A DNA stretch of 32,890 bases from DRPN01 sp964383915 (GCA_964383915.1 CAYLJE010000015.1:1-32890), one strand, 5' to 3'; shown: positions 6,266 to 15,513, counted from the stretch's first letter. Notes: generated by a model from the letters alone, not told the origin. Made by a program: numbers and translations.

Positions 6266-9203
6266 TTGCTGAGAACACAGATAAAATATAAACTGTTTTT
6301 TCTTTTTTTTCTATGGTTTTTTTCCACAGGCTCTTCTGTTTATGGATTAACCTTGTCTTCAAAGGTTGACAGTGTTTCCTGTAACGGAGGAAGTGACGGG
6401 AAAATTGTTGTAACCGTCAGTGGGGGGACTGCCCCGTATATTTTCACATGGAACACGGGACAAAAAGACACCACCAATAATTCTGCCGATTCCCTGATTA
6501 ATATTGCGGCAGGTCATTACTGGGTGGTCGTTGACGATGCCAATGAATCCGATTTTTTAAACATTGTTGTAGATGAACCTGATACCCTGAATTTTGATTC
6601 ACAAACAATAACGGATGTGACCTGCCATGGGGGCAGTGACGGATCGATCAGTGTGACAGTAAGTGGCGGGACCACCCCCTATGGTTTTTTCTGGAGCGGG
6701 CCCGGTGGTTATACTTCGACGAGTGAGGATATCAGCGGGCTGACTGCCGGCAATTATATGCTGACGGTGACCGACGGTAATGGTTGTATATTTAATCACG
6801 GTCCTGTAACAGTCAATGAACCCCCTGCGATTGTTATCTCAACAATTAAAACAGATGTTACCTGTTACGGAGCTGCCGACGGAACAATTACCATTACGGC
6901 TTCCGCAGGAACCTCTCCCTATACCTATTCCATTGATGGAGGAGTTACTTTTCCGGATAACGGAGGTAATTTTACGGGTCTTGATAAAGGGAACTATGAT
7001 GTGGCGGTGCAGGATTCAAAGGGTTGTATAGCAAACGGGAATACAGAGGTAATAAGTGAACCGGATTCACTTACATTTACAGGCCAGACGAAAACAGATG
7101 TTACGTGTAATGGAGCCAATGACGGGACAATTACAGTCACAGTCTCCGGAGGGACAGCCCCTTATGTTTACTCGACGGACGGAGGAGCCAACTATTTTGA
7201 TAACGGCGGTAATTTTACGGGCCTTGGTAAAGGGAATTATGATATCGCAGTGCAGGATTCAAAGGGTTGTGTGGAAAACGGGAATACGGAAGTAATAACA
7301 GAGCCTGATTCCCTTACGTTTACAGGCCGGACGAAAACAGATGTTACCTGCAACGGAGCTAATGACGGGACAATTACAGTCACAGTCTCCGGAGGGACAG
7401 CCCCTTATGTTTACTCGACGGACGGAGGAGCCAACTATTTTGATAACGGCGGTACATTTACCGGCTTGTCGCCGGGGAATTATGACCTGTCGGTAAGGGA
7501 TAACAACGGATGTATAAAAAATGGGAATACGCTGGTCATCACTCAGCCCAATGCTCTCTCGATAATTAATGATACGATTAATAATGTGACCTGTTATGGC
7601 GGCAGCGACGGAAGTATTACACTGGCGGCTTCGGGGGNNNNNNNNNNNNNNNNNNNNNNNNNNNNNNNNNNNNNNNNNNNNNNNNNNNNNNNNNNNNNNN
7701 NNNNNNNNNNNNNNNNNNNNNNNNNNNNNNNNNNNNNTTCAACCCCCGCTCCTGTATTTCGATTCTCAAACCAGGCATAATATCAGTTGTCATGGTCTGA
7801 CTGACGGAAGTATCATCATTGAGGTTTCCGGAGGGACCCCTCCTTATCAATATTCTGTTGATGGCGGGAAAACCTATGGTGATACCAATGTTATTTCTAA
7901 CCTTCCTGCCGGGGATTATAATATCATGGTCAGAGATGCCCATGGTTGTTTACTTTCCGGGAAGACATTGCATATTTCAGAACCCCCGCTCCTGGGTATT
8001 GATTCGGTGCATACCTCTGATGTACTCTGTCACGGCGGAAATTCGGGTGGCATTGAGATATTTGCTTCCGGTGGATCCGGTTTTCTGGAATACTCAGTGA
8101 ATAACGGAATCTCCTTTTATGATAACAACGGGGTATTCAGTCAGTTGATAGCCAATGCCTATGATCCTGTTGTCAGGGATGTAAACGGGTGCACTGCCTC
8201 CGGACCGCAAATTACTGTTTCGGAACCTTCTGCCATAGATGTAACCGCAGATACGGTAAAGCCATCCTGCAGCAGGCATACTTCGGATGGAGAGATTACC
8301 ATACATGCGACAGGAGGCGCCGGAAATTTTGTTTATTCCATAGACAATGGATTGACATTTGCTTCTCAACAGATATTTACGGGTCTTGAAGGGGGAAAAT
8401 ATACTATAAAGGTGAAGGATGGCAGTGGGTGCATCGTTACGGATACGATCGAACTAACAGGACGGACTATCGTTATTGCAGATGCGGGGCAGGATACCGG
8501 TATATGTCCGGGGAAGAATGTTGCTTTGTCAGGGGCTGGAGGATTGACTTATCAATGGGAACCTGCACAATTCCTGGGTGATCCTGCTGTGCCGGATCCT
8601 GTTGCCTCTCCCGATTCCTCCACCGATTTTACCATGAGGGTTACATCCGGTAATTGTTATGATACAGATACCGTCAGGGTCATAGTGTTCCCTGTGCATG
8701 GGATAGATGCCGGGAGAGATACGGTGATCATGGCAGGTACTACTGTGTCCCTTGCTGCTATAGGAGAAGGCTTTACGGATTATTTCTGGTATCCTCCGGA
8801 AGGGCTGGTGTCAAATACCGGTTCGTCTGTGGAGGCAAAACCTGATAAAGACATGGTTTATTTTGTGGCGGCAACGACTACCGAAGGATGTGTGGAGATG
8901 GATTCGGTGAAGATTACGCTGGCTCAGGGAATTTTTATCCCCTCCGGATTTACCCCTAATGATGACGGAACAAATGATACCTGGCATTTTGGTCATGCTG
9001 AGTTTTATCCGGAGATGATTGTGGAAGTGTTTAACCGTTGGGGAGAAAGGCTGTTTTACAGCAGAGGATATGACAGCTCGAAAGAATGGGATGGAACCTA
9101 TAAAAGGAAACCGTTGCCTTCCGGCACATATTATTATGTGATTCAACTGAATGATCAGAAAAATACCCCGCCTTTTACCGGCCCGGTAACCATTATGCGT
9201 TAG
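6266..9203 (+). CDS. SprB-repeat surface adhesin with type B T9SS sorting domain (interrupted by assembly gap)
   Basis: This is a large secreted cell-surface protein resembling the gliding adhesin SprB. It starts at TTG 6266 with a signal peptide (KYKLFFLFFLWFFSTGSSVYG); no in-frame ATG is present. At least nine SprB-type repeats of about 80 residues follow, each with a VTC(N/H/Y)G..DG.I core, SGGT.PY, and a closing G.Y...V.D..GC. Two Ig/PKD-like domains come next. The C-terminal type B sorting domain (CHU_C type) has FIPSGFTPNDDGTNDTW, VFNRWGERLF and LPSGTYYYVI. The T9SS would recognise this tail after Sec export. A 100-N gap at 7638-7737 breaks repeat six. The two sides are in different frames only because of the arbitrary gap length; the true missing length should be a multiple of three. 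PorP/SprF-like 9212-10111 follows after 8 bp, the classic partner arrangement. Confidence 0.9.
6356..8462 (+). repeat. Tandem SprB-type repeats; units four and five nearly identical
   Basis: Roughly nine units of 240 bp are visible, with others probably lost in the gap. Units four and five are offset by 243 bp (81 codons) and share 91 bp of perfect identity (7121-7211 versus 7364-7454), while the rest of the units are clearly diverged. This points to a recent duplication or gene-conversion event and explains why the assembler failed nearby. Confidence 0.85.
7638..7737. other. Assembly gap (100 N) within the adhesin gene
   Basis: Exactly 100 N in repeat six of the SprB-type array. One base of a codon precedes the gap and two bases of a codon follow it, so an intact reading frame requires a missing length divisible by three. 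The true gap may hold one or more further 240-bp units. Confidence 0.97.
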
Positions 9204-9211
9204 AACGATAG

Positions 9212-10111
9212 ATGAGACAGTTACTAAAAACAGGGTTGTTATTGATATTGTTGACACCAGATCTGCAGGCACAGCAATTATCTAATTATAGTCAGTTTAT
9301 GTTTAATGATTATGTGCTGAACCCGGCCGTAGCCGGCACAAAGGATTATTACCGGATACGTGCTAACAGCCGGTTTCAGTGGGCCGGTATTATAGATGCT
9401 CCCCAAACGGTGAGTTTTAGTGTATTTGGACCGCATGCTACCAGGGACATGGGTTTCGGGGGTTACATTATTAATGACGTTACCGGGCCTACCAGCCGGA
9501 CAGGACTCTATGGCAGCTACGCGTATAATGTGGAAATTAAAGACGATATCCGTTTGTCTATGGGGTTGTCAGTAGGTTTGTTACAATACAAAGTTGACGG
9601 GACCAGGATTACCTTGTTTGATCCGGATGACAACGCATTAAAGGAAAGCGTAACTTCTACTTTTACTCCTGATGCTGATGTCGGCCTGTATGCTTATGGG
9701 AAAAACTGGTATGCGGGTTTTTCTGCTTTTCAGCTTTTTGCCAACTCACTGAAAATTTATGATGTGAAAAATGGCTTGAATAAACTGAAAACCCATTATT
9801 ACCTGATGGGAGGATATACCATCGAAATAAACAGGGATTTTACCGTTGAACCGGGCTTGTTGATCAAGAAAACAACTCCTGTGCCAGTTCAGATCGATCT
9901 TAATACAAAAGTAACATATTTGGAGAAAATGTGGCTGGGAGTATCTTACCGTTCTTCTGACGCAGTAGCTATCCTGGTCGGTTATATCCATGATAAAAAA
10001 TATTATTTCGGATATTCTTATGATATCGGAATAAATGATATCCGCAGATATAATTCCGGTTCACACGAAATCATGCTCGGTGTGCATTTTAATGACATTA
10101 AACACAGATAA
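9212..10111 (+). CDS. PorP/SprF-like type IX secretion membrane protein
   Basis: PorP/SprF-family proteins are outer-membrane barrels that partner with T9SS-exported adhesins and attach them to the cell surface. The 299-residue protein has a signal peptide (residues 1-21, ending LQAQ) and the hallmark opening QLSNYSQFMFNDYVLNPAVAGTKDYY. A standard family run of beta strands follows (e.g. SRFQWAGIIDAPQTVSFSV, MGFGGYIINDVTGPTSRTG) and a C-terminal strand HEIMLGVHFND. The ATG at 9212 follows the adhesin stop by 8 bp. The pair matches the known SprB-SprF arrangement. Which adhesin it serves is inferred from position only. Confidence 0.93.
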   Translation: MRQLLKTGLLLILLTPDLQAQQLSNYSQFMFNDYVLNPAVAGTKDYYRIRANSRFQWAGIIDAPQTVSFSVFGPHATRDMGFGGYIINDVTGPTSRTGLYGSYAYNVEIKDDIRLSMGLSVGLLQYKVDGTRITLFDPDDNALKESVTSTFTPDADVGLYAYGKNWYAGFSAFQLFANSLKIYDVKNGLNKLKTHYYLMGGYTIEINRDFTVEPGLLIKKTTPVPVQIDLNTKVTYLEKMWLGVSYRSSDAVAILVGYIHDKKYYFGYSYDIGINDIRRYNSGSHEIMLGVHFNDIKHR

Positions 10112-10127
10112 TAATTTTATAATATTT

Positions 10128-10916
10128 ATGAGTCGTATTTTTCTTCTTTTGTCTGTATTTGTGTTGCTGGGGGCTTGTTCTTCACATGAAAAAATCAGAA
10201 AAAAAGAGGTTATCCCGCAAAACGATCTGGTTTCTATTCTGGAAGATCTCCATATGGCCAATAGCATGTTTTCCCTGAGTTATTTGCGGGAGAAATATCC
10301 CGGGACAGATTCTATCAGTAATTACCGGGATATTTTTGCACGGTATGGCTATACTTTGAAGGATTTTAATAATACAGTGACTTATTATACGGATCATCTG
10401 GAAGAATATGTGAAGATTTATGATCAGGTGGTAAAAGACCTGAATGAGAGGGAGGGGAAAATAGAAGAGATGCCTCCGGAAGGGACTGGAAAGCATTTCC
10501 GGAAAGAGAATTTATGGAATATGAACACGGAATGGCATCTGCCGCGTGAAGGACAACGATACAAAATTCCATTTTCTATTCCTGTTGCCGGACCCGGAGT
10601 TTATACTCTCAGCATGCGGATACGTATAGGGAAAAATGACGGATCTGTGCGTCCTGCCATCACCGTGTATTTCTGGTATGATGATGGTACAGACGAAGGA
10701 CGTAAAATTTCCCGGGAAAGAAAGAAATTGGATAAAGACGGCAAAATTAAACAGTATATGCTGGCAAAAAAATTAACAGACCCCAAAGTTACTCATATTA
10801 AAGGGTTTCTGTTGGATGATAGGAATAAGGATACCCTATACATAAAGCATGCAGATGTCACGGACATTAAACTAGATGTCAAACCATTACAAGAGCTTGC
10901 GGATTCGATAAAATAA
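10128..10916 (+). CDS. DUF4296 domain lipoprotein
   Basis: The 262-residue protein has a type II signal peptide with lipobox LLGAC (lipidated Cys17), so it should be a periplasmic or outer-membrane lipoprotein. Residues about 30-115 match DUF4296, whose typical pattern here is DLVSILEDLHMANSMF and YRDIFARYGYTLKDFNNTVTYY. The remainder (about 150-262) looks like a beta-rich jelly-roll or carbohydrate-binding-like region (IPFSIPVAGPGVYTLSMRIR). The DUF4296 family has no assigned function. The start is ATG 10128: a longer frame from 10035 overlaps the preceding gene and lacks a signal peptide at its end. It sits 16 bp after the PorP-like gene and 9 bp before the next, so all four genes may be one transcript. 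Confidence 0.85.
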   Translation: MSRIFLLLSVFVLLGACSSHEKIRKKEVIPQNDLVSILEDLHMANSMFSLSYLREKYPGTDSISNYRDIFARYGYTLKDFNNTVTYYTDHLEEYVKIYDQVVKDLNEREGKIEEMPPEGTGKHFRKENLWNMNTEWHLPREGQRYKIPFSIPVAGPGVYTLSMRIRIGKNDGSVRPAITVYFWYDDGTDEGRKISRERKKLDKDGKIKQYMLAKKLTDPKVTHIKGFLLDDRNKDTLYIKHADVTDIKLDVKPLQELADSIK

Positions 10917-10925
10917 TAGTAGGCC

Positions 10926-11558
10926 ATGCGGAAGATATCAGCTAACTATGTTTTCCCGGTATCCGTTCCTCCTGTGAGAAACGGGGTTATTGTTTTGGAT
11001 GATCAGGACCGGATCACGGAAATAGTGGATCCCGGCAGTCATTTCCGGGAGACGGCCGGATTGGAATATTACAATGGCGTTCTTGTTCCTTCTTTTATTG
11101 TTTTTGTTGAATATGCCCGCAGAGATTCTGTAGAAAATACTATAGAATCTGTATTTTACATGTTGGCAGGTCCGTTTAAAAGAGCAGGTTGCAAAATAAT
11201 AGTTCTCTCTTTCAGCGGGAAAAGGTTCTTATTGGATATTACGGTGGAGACAATCCGGGAAGTAACGCCGGAATATCCCTTTCCCAACCCTGTTTTTATT
11301 ATTGACGAAGACAGTATTATTTCGCTGTTTGATTTCTTCCCTCCTGCTACCGGGGGTACCGGAAAATTATCTCCTATGGAACTATTTGTCCGTCAGCTGA
11401 AGCGTATAACCCTGGATGCTGCGACGTTGGCAGGCCTTCAAAGAGAGACAGGCAGTCTGGATATTGGAAAAAAACCCGGCGTTCAGTTGATCAGTCCTTA
11501 TGATTTTGAGCAATGGCGTCCGGCAAAGAATGCACAAATACAAACGCTGGTAAGATAA
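10926..11558 (+). CDS. Amidohydrolase-like shell protein lacking the catalytic core
   Basis: The 210-residue product begins like a TIM-barrel amidohydrolase: the N-terminal beta-sandwich half (ISANYVFPVSVPPVRNGVIV, then YYNGVLVPSFI) is followed in real enzymes by the metal-binding HxH (as in VNAHCHLE). Here the next residues are VFVEYARRDS, and no HxH appears. The C-terminal part again resembles the family end (LSPMELFVRQLKRITLDAATLAGL, GSLDIGKKPGVQLI). Full enzymes are about 380-450 residues, so roughly half is absent, including the metal ligands. The frame is intact with no stops, so this is a shrunken, probably non-catalytic protein rather than an obvious pseudogene. It is last in the adhesin operon, 9 bp after the DUF4296 gene, and ends 3 bp from the convergent hemerythrin gene. 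Confidence 0.7.
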   Translation: MRKISANYVFPVSVPPVRNGVIVLDDQDRITEIVDPGSHFRETAGLEYYNGVLVPSFIVFVEYARRDSVENTIESVFYMLAGPFKRAGCKIIVLSFSGKRFLLDITVETIREVTPEYPFPNPVFIIDEDSIISLFDFFPPATGGTGKLSPMELFVRQLKRITLDAATLAGLQRETGSLDIGKKPGVQLISPYDFEQWRPAKNAQIQTLVR

Positions 11559-11561
11559 ACT

Positions 11562-11981
11562 TCAGGAGATCCCTTTTTCTTTTAGAAAAGTGATGGTCTC
11601 TATATCGTATTTCAAAACATGTTCATTGAACCATTCCATCAGAAAATCATATAATTCCATGCATACGTGCGGATCCCCAATAGAGAATTTTTCCTGAAAG
11701 GATTTAATCTTATCAATAAAAAAACGATGTTTTTCCATGTGTTGTCCAAGATGTGGATATTTTAAATCCCTTAAAAAAATTTCCTCCCGGATCAGAAACC
11801 GTTCAGCATAATGTATCAGGGCAAAGAATATTTCTGACATACTCCCGGGGCATTCATTTTTATTAATGAGGTTAACCAGACGATTGATAAGCTTAACCAG
11901 CTCACGGTGGGTCTCGTCAATGGTTTTTACGTGGAGGTTATATTTTCTTAGCCACTCTATTGTTTTAAGTTTTTCCTGCAT
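11562..11981 (-). CDS. Hemerythrin-like protein with one substituted metal ligand
   Basis: Hemerythrins bind O2, NO or iron at a di-iron site in a four-helix bundle. The 139-residue product keeps the layout: His25 (in IDETHRELVKLIN), Glu66, His81 and His85 (in LGQHMEKH), His121 and Asp126 (in NEHVLKYD). The spacings Glu66-His81 (15), His81-His85 (4) and His121-Asp126 (5) equal those of the classical protein. The ligand expected four residues before Glu66 is Phe62, so only six of seven ligands are present; a nearby His57 is one helical turn earlier. The ATG at 11981 is chosen because the longer TTG start (12032) coincides with a -33 promoter element, and a TACTTTTG -7 box lies between. Role not established: an oxygen or iron sensor with an altered site is possible. 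Confidence 0.8.
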   Translation of the reverse strand: MQEKLKTIEWLRKYNLHVKTIDETHRELVKLINRLVNLINKNECPGSMSEIFFALIHYAERFLIREEIFLRDLKYPHLGQHMEKHRFFIDKIKSFQEKFSIGDPHVCMELYDFLMEWFNEHVLKYDIETITFLKEKGIS

Positions 11982-12002
11982 CTTTTTGTTGGTTTCTTCA
12001 TG

Positions 12003-12032
12003 CAAAAGTAAGAGAACCCTTCCCTGATACAA
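12003..12032 (-). promoter_or_regulatory. Complete promoter for the hemerythrin-like gene
   Basis: On the minus strand, -33 TTG at 12032-12030 is followed after 19 bp by the exact -7 box TACTTTTG (12010-12003). The start ATG is 22 nt beyond the box, so the mRNA leader is very short. Confidence 0.6.
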
Positions 12033-12123
12033 TGATAAAAATCATAGGGTTGCTGTTTTTGGAAGGATTAATCGGCATGAGATATTCCGGATTTAGAATA
12101 TTTTTATCATTTTTGAGAAAGAT

Positions 12124-13254
12124 ATGAATGTGCCGGAATCACAAGGAAGAGAGTTACGCATATTGTTCAGTCCGCTGGATTGGGGGATTGGCCATGCCAG
12201 CAGGAGTATTTTTCTGATCAGACAGTTAACGGATGCCGGTCATGAAGTTATGCTGGCTGCCGACGGAGCTTCTTATTTTTTATTGAAGTCGGTTTTTCCG
12301 GATCTGAAGATAATCCGTTTGCCGTTTTGTTTTATCCGGTATTCCAGGCATCTGCCGGCTATATGGAAAATATTGCTCTCCTATCCCCGGATTCTCCGGG
12401 CCATTCATCGGGAACATGATAAAACTGCTGAAATTATTGAGCAGTATGACATAGATGTTATCATTTCGGATCACCGTTATGGCTTATATTATCCGGGCAT
12501 ACGTTCTGTTATTATTATTCACCAATTGTATATTCAGTTACCTTCCCCGCTTTCTTTCCTTGAGCCGGTTTTGTTTCGCTGGCACCAGAAAAAACTATTG
12601 CCTTTTGACAGGATTTGGGTGCCTGATTTCCCTCACTCTTCTAATCTGGCCGGGAAACTTTCCCATCCGCCATCGATGCCTGAGAACTTATCAAAGAAAG
12701 TAAGGTATGGAGGCATCACTTCCCGGTTTCTTATTCCGGAATATGCACAGGAGCATCCTGTAAAGAAACTTTTTGATGTGGTGGTTGTGCTATCGGGGCC
12801 GGAACCACAGCGTTCTGTTCTGGAAAAAATACTGATTCGTAAGCTCGGAAAAAAAGAAGATACGGTTCTTATCATCCGGGGGATTCCGTGGAAAAAACAG
12901 GGAGGAACGGTTTTTGGCAATATACAAATGGTGTCCCATCTGCCTCCGGCATTGTTTTATACATATCTGAAAAAAGCGAAGTATATTATTTCCCGGGCCG
13001 GATATTCTACCATTATGGATCTTGTGGCTATCGGAAAGTCAGCCCTGTTGATTCCTACGCCCGGGCAGACTGAACAGGAGTATCTGGCAGAGCATCTGGC
13101 TGCAGGGGGATATTTTGTGACTATGTCGCAGAAAGATATCAACGTGGAAGAAGCCTTTAAAAAGTTAAAAAAAATCAGGAAATTTCCGATTCGTGAAGGA
13201 GAGACTCTGACAGAGGAAATAACGGAAATTAATAATTTTATTCCATACTACTGA
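12124..13254 (+). CDS. MurG-like (GT28-type) glycosyltransferase
   Basis: The 376-residue protein is a GT-B fold glycosyltransferase of unknown acceptor. The N-terminal half opens with the glycine-rich loop RILFSPLDWGIGHASRS, typical of this Bacteroidetes group (cf. MurG GGTGGH). The C-terminal half has the nucleotide-sugar region SRAGYSTIMDLVAIGKSALL, followed by IPTPGQTEQEYLAEHL, similar in place to the MurG motif that contacts UDP. The protein has no signal peptide, so it should act on the cytoplasmic face of the membrane. The ATG at 12124 directly follows AT-rich DNA, with CATTTTTG (12108-12115) as a weak -7-like sequence. It is flanked by divergent and convergent genes and is therefore probably monocistronic. 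Substrate is not predictable from sequence. Confidence 0.85.
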   Translation: MNVPESQGRELRILFSPLDWGIGHASRSIFLIRQLTDAGHEVMLAADGASYFLLKSVFPDLKIIRLPFCFIRYSRHLPAIWKILLSYPRILRAIHREHDKTAEIIEQYDIDVIISDHRYGLYYPGIRSVIIIHQLYIQLPSPLSFLEPVLFRWHQKKLLPFDRIWVPDFPHSSNLAGKLSHPPSMPENLSKKVRYGGITSRFLIPEYAQEHPVKKLFDVVVVLSGPEPQRSVLEKILIRKLGKKEDTVLIIRGIPWKKQGGTVFGNIQMVSHLPPALFYTYLKKAKYIISRAGYSTIMDLVAIGKSALLIPTPGQTEQEYLAEHLAAGGYFVTMSQKDINVEEAFKKLKKIRKFPIREGETLTEEITEINNFIPYY

Positions 13255-13273
13255 TTATTTTAAAATAAATCAA

Positions 13274-13906
13274 TCACAAGAATAACAAAACACCAGCCAT
13301 GACCGTGAATCCGAGAAGAAAACCTGCATATACTTCGGCAGGCCGGTGTTGCCCTAAGAACAAACGGGCGGAGGCCAGGAATCCTGCAACAATCAATGAG
13401 ACCAGCCAGAGACTCAGAAAAAAATCATATCCTAACCGGTAACTTGCGGCCAATAAAAAACCGGAAAGTCCTCCGATGCCAACAAGATGAAGTGATATTT
13501 TCCAGCGCAAAGTAATCAGTAATGTCAGGAAAATAATGATTGTCAGTGCAGAGAACAGATCATATAAAATAACAGGTTGCCTTACCCTTTTGAGCACAAT
13601 ATAAGTGGTAAAAGTAAAAACCAGAAACAATGACAAAGGGAGATAACGCTCTTTCTTAGATTCAAGAAGGAGTGATTTTATTCTCCGGGTACGGAGAAAA
13701 ATGAACATATATCCCAGGGGGATAAGCATAGTATTCAGGAAAATCAGAATCAGATCAAAGAACTTTACGGAAGATGGGAGGTAAGAGATATAGGTGTTTG
13801 AAAAGAAAAGGATGAGTGTAGCTGCCAAAGGTATGAAAAGCGGATGGAGAAGATACGACAGGACGATGGAAATATGTTTTAATGCAGGGGATTTCTTTGT
13901 GTCCAT
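13274..13906 (-). CDS. PAP2-like phosphatase family membrane protein
   Basis: The 210-residue protein has about six predicted membrane segments and resembles Bacteroidetes members of the PAP2 phosphatase superfamily, which act on lipid phosphates at the membrane. The recognisable parts are WKISLHLVGIGGLSGF (place of the second motif) and SARLFLGQHRPAEVYAGFLLG (place of the third motif, SR-x5-H-x3-D/E, here with Arg, His and Glu). The classical first motif KxxxxxxRP is not obvious, and the PSGH motif is reduced to IS.H. Catalytic activity is thus uncertain. It lies 32 bp downstream of rpoN on the same strand, so the two are probably cotranscribed. The ATG at 13906 begins just before the first hydrophobic helix. 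Confidence 0.65.
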   Translation of the reverse strand: MDTKKSPALKHISIVLSYLLHPLFIPLAATLILFFSNTYISYLPSSVKFFDLILIFLNTMLIPLGYMFIFLRTRRIKSLLLESKKERYLPLSLFLVFTFTTYIVLKRVRQPVILYDLFSALTIIIFLTLLITLRWKISLHLVGIGGLSGFLLAASYRLGYDFFLSLWLVSLIVAGFLASARLFLGQHRPAEVYAGFLLGFTVMAGVLLFL

Positions 13907-13938
13907 GGATTACCGGATAGTTACAGATAAGTTGAGTA

Positions 13939-15420
13939 TTAAATTTCTTTGCGCAGGCGGGCGACGGGAATGTTTAACTGTTCCCTGTATTTAGCCACCG
14001 TGCGGCGGGCGATCAGATATCCTTTTTCCTGTAAAATGGCAGTAAGTTTTTCGTCCGTTAAAGGTTTTCTTTTTTTTTCGTTATTAATTAATTCCTGTAA
14101 AATGGTTTTTATCTCACGGGTAGATACTTCTTCTCCCGAATCGGTTTGTAATCCTTCGGAGAAAAAATATTTTAACTGGTAGATGCCATATGGGGTTTGA
14201 ATATATTTGCTGTTGGCTACCCGGGATATGGTGGATATATCCAAGTCTGTTATTTCGGCAATATCTTTCAGGATCATAGGCTTTAATTTGGTCTCATCCC
14301 CGGTAAGAAAGAACTCTTCCTGAAAGTCCACGATGGCTCGCATAGTGAGCATGAGGGTGTTTTGCCTTTGTCTGATTGCATCAATAAACCATTTGGCGGA
14401 ATCCAGTTTTTGCTTTACAAAAGAAATGGTGTCTTTATCATCCCGTGAATGTTTTTTCTGATTTTCATTATAGGCTTTCAGCATCTCGGAATATTGTTTG
14501 TTGACGCGCAGATTGGGGATATTACGTGCATTTAGCGAAAGCTGAATTTCTCCATCCTGGACCTCCAGAATAAAATCCGGTATAATATGTTGTACAGGCC
14601 TGTTCAAAGGATCACTGAAAGAGCTCCCCGGTTTAGGGTTAAGTTTTAAGATTTCATCAATGGCTTCTTTCAGCTCTTCTTCTGTGATGTTGAGTCTTTC
14701 TATGATTTTCGAGTAATGTTTTTTTGTAAATTCAGTAAAATGATTTTTCAGAATGTCACGTGCAAGGATGATAGCGGGAATTGAAGGGTCTTTCCGTTCG
14801 AGTTGCAACAGGAGACATTCCTGCAGATTACGAGCTCCGACGCCCGAAGGATCAAATTGCTGAATAACTTTCAGGATGTCCAGCAGCTCTTCTTCAGAGG
14901 CAGTGATGTTTTGTGTAAAAGCCAGATCATCTACGATGTTCTCGAGATCTCGGTGTAAGTACCCGTCGTCACTAATGTTCCCGACAATATATTGTGCCAG
15001 CATTTTTTCTTTTTCATCGAAGTTCTGTAAGCCGACCTGGCTTTGCAGAAAATCGTGGAAAGTGCTGCCTACGGAAAAAGGGATTTCTTCTCGTTTTTCA
15101 TCAGGGGAATAGTTTTTCAATGATAACCGGTAATCGGGTGTGTCATCATCCTCCAGATAATCATCAATAGAAAATTCATCCTGATCATTTGACTGGTTCT
15201 CAACTTCTTTTTCTTCCTGTTCATTTGATTCTACGGAATCCTGGTCAGTGAGTGTGTCTTCACTATCATCATAACCTTCCTCCAGTACCGGATTTTCTTC
15301 CAGTTCTTTTTTCACCCTCTGTTCAAGTTGCACCGTGGGTATCTCAAGCAACTTAATGATCTGAATTTGCTGCGGGGATAACTTCTGGAGTAACTTTTGT
15401 TGTAATCTTTGTTTCAGCAT
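13939..15420 (-). CDS. rpoN: RNA polymerase sigma-54 factor
   Basis: RpoN directs RNA polymerase to -24/-12 promoters and needs an enhancer-binding ATPase to melt DNA. The 493-residue protein has all expected parts: the Gln/Leu-rich region I (LKQRLQQKLLQKLSPQQIQI, with EIPTVQLEQRVKKELEENPVLEEG), a long acidic region (about residues 50-110), the core-binding domain (about 125-300), the helix-turn-helix region (DISTISRVANSKYIQTPYG), and the RpoN box ARRTVAKYRE at 471-480. No enhancer-binding protein is encoded in the window. A near-match -7 sequence (CATATTTG, 15497-15490) lies 70 bp upstream. The gene is 93 bp downstream of asnS and 32 bp upstream of the PAP2-like gene, all on the minus strand. 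Confidence 0.97.
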   Translation of the reverse strand: MLKQRLQQKLLQKLSPQQIQIIKLLEIPTVQLEQRVKKELEENPVLEEGYDDSEDTLTDQDSVESNEQEEKEVENQSNDQDEFSIDDYLEDDDTPDYRLSLKNYSPDEKREEIPFSVGSTFHDFLQSQVGLQNFDEKEKMLAQYIVGNISDDGYLHRDLENIVDDLAFTQNITASEEELLDILKVIQQFDPSGVGARNLQECLLLQLERKDPSIPAIILARDILKNHFTEFTKKHYSKIIERLNITEEELKEAIDEILKLNPKPGSSFSDPLNRPVQHIIPDFILEVQDGEIQLSLNARNIPNLRVNKQYSEMLKAYNENQKKHSRDDKDTISFVKQKLDSAKWFIDAIRQRQNTLMLTMRAIVDFQEEFFLTGDETKLKPMILKDIAEITDLDISTISRVANSKYIQTPYGIYQLKYFFSEGLQTDSGEEVSTREIKTILQELINNEKKRKPLTDEKLTAILQEKGYLIARRTVAKYREQLNIPVARLRKEI

Positions 15421-15513
15421 AACAGGTAGCTTCCTTCCGCAATCGGGATTAAATGTTAGAAAGCAATTTATAATTTTTTTTCTTTTTTACAAATATGCGC
15501 AAGAGATTTAAGA

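Noticed and set aside
6356..8462. Regular repeats as a CRISPR array
   Set aside because: The repeats are about 240 bp, in frame, and encode SprB-type protein modules; there are no short direct repeats with unique spacers and no cas genes.
6266..9203. Apparent frameshift between the two halves of the adhesin gene
   Set aside because: The two halves differ in frame only because the gap was filled with exactly 100 N. The repeats match on both sides, so a real missing length divisible by three restores the frame.
12108..12115. CATTTTTG as a promoter for the glycosyltransferase gene
   Set aside because: It is one base off consensus, has no -33 TTG at the right distance, and lies only 8 bp from the ATG, too close for a normal leader.
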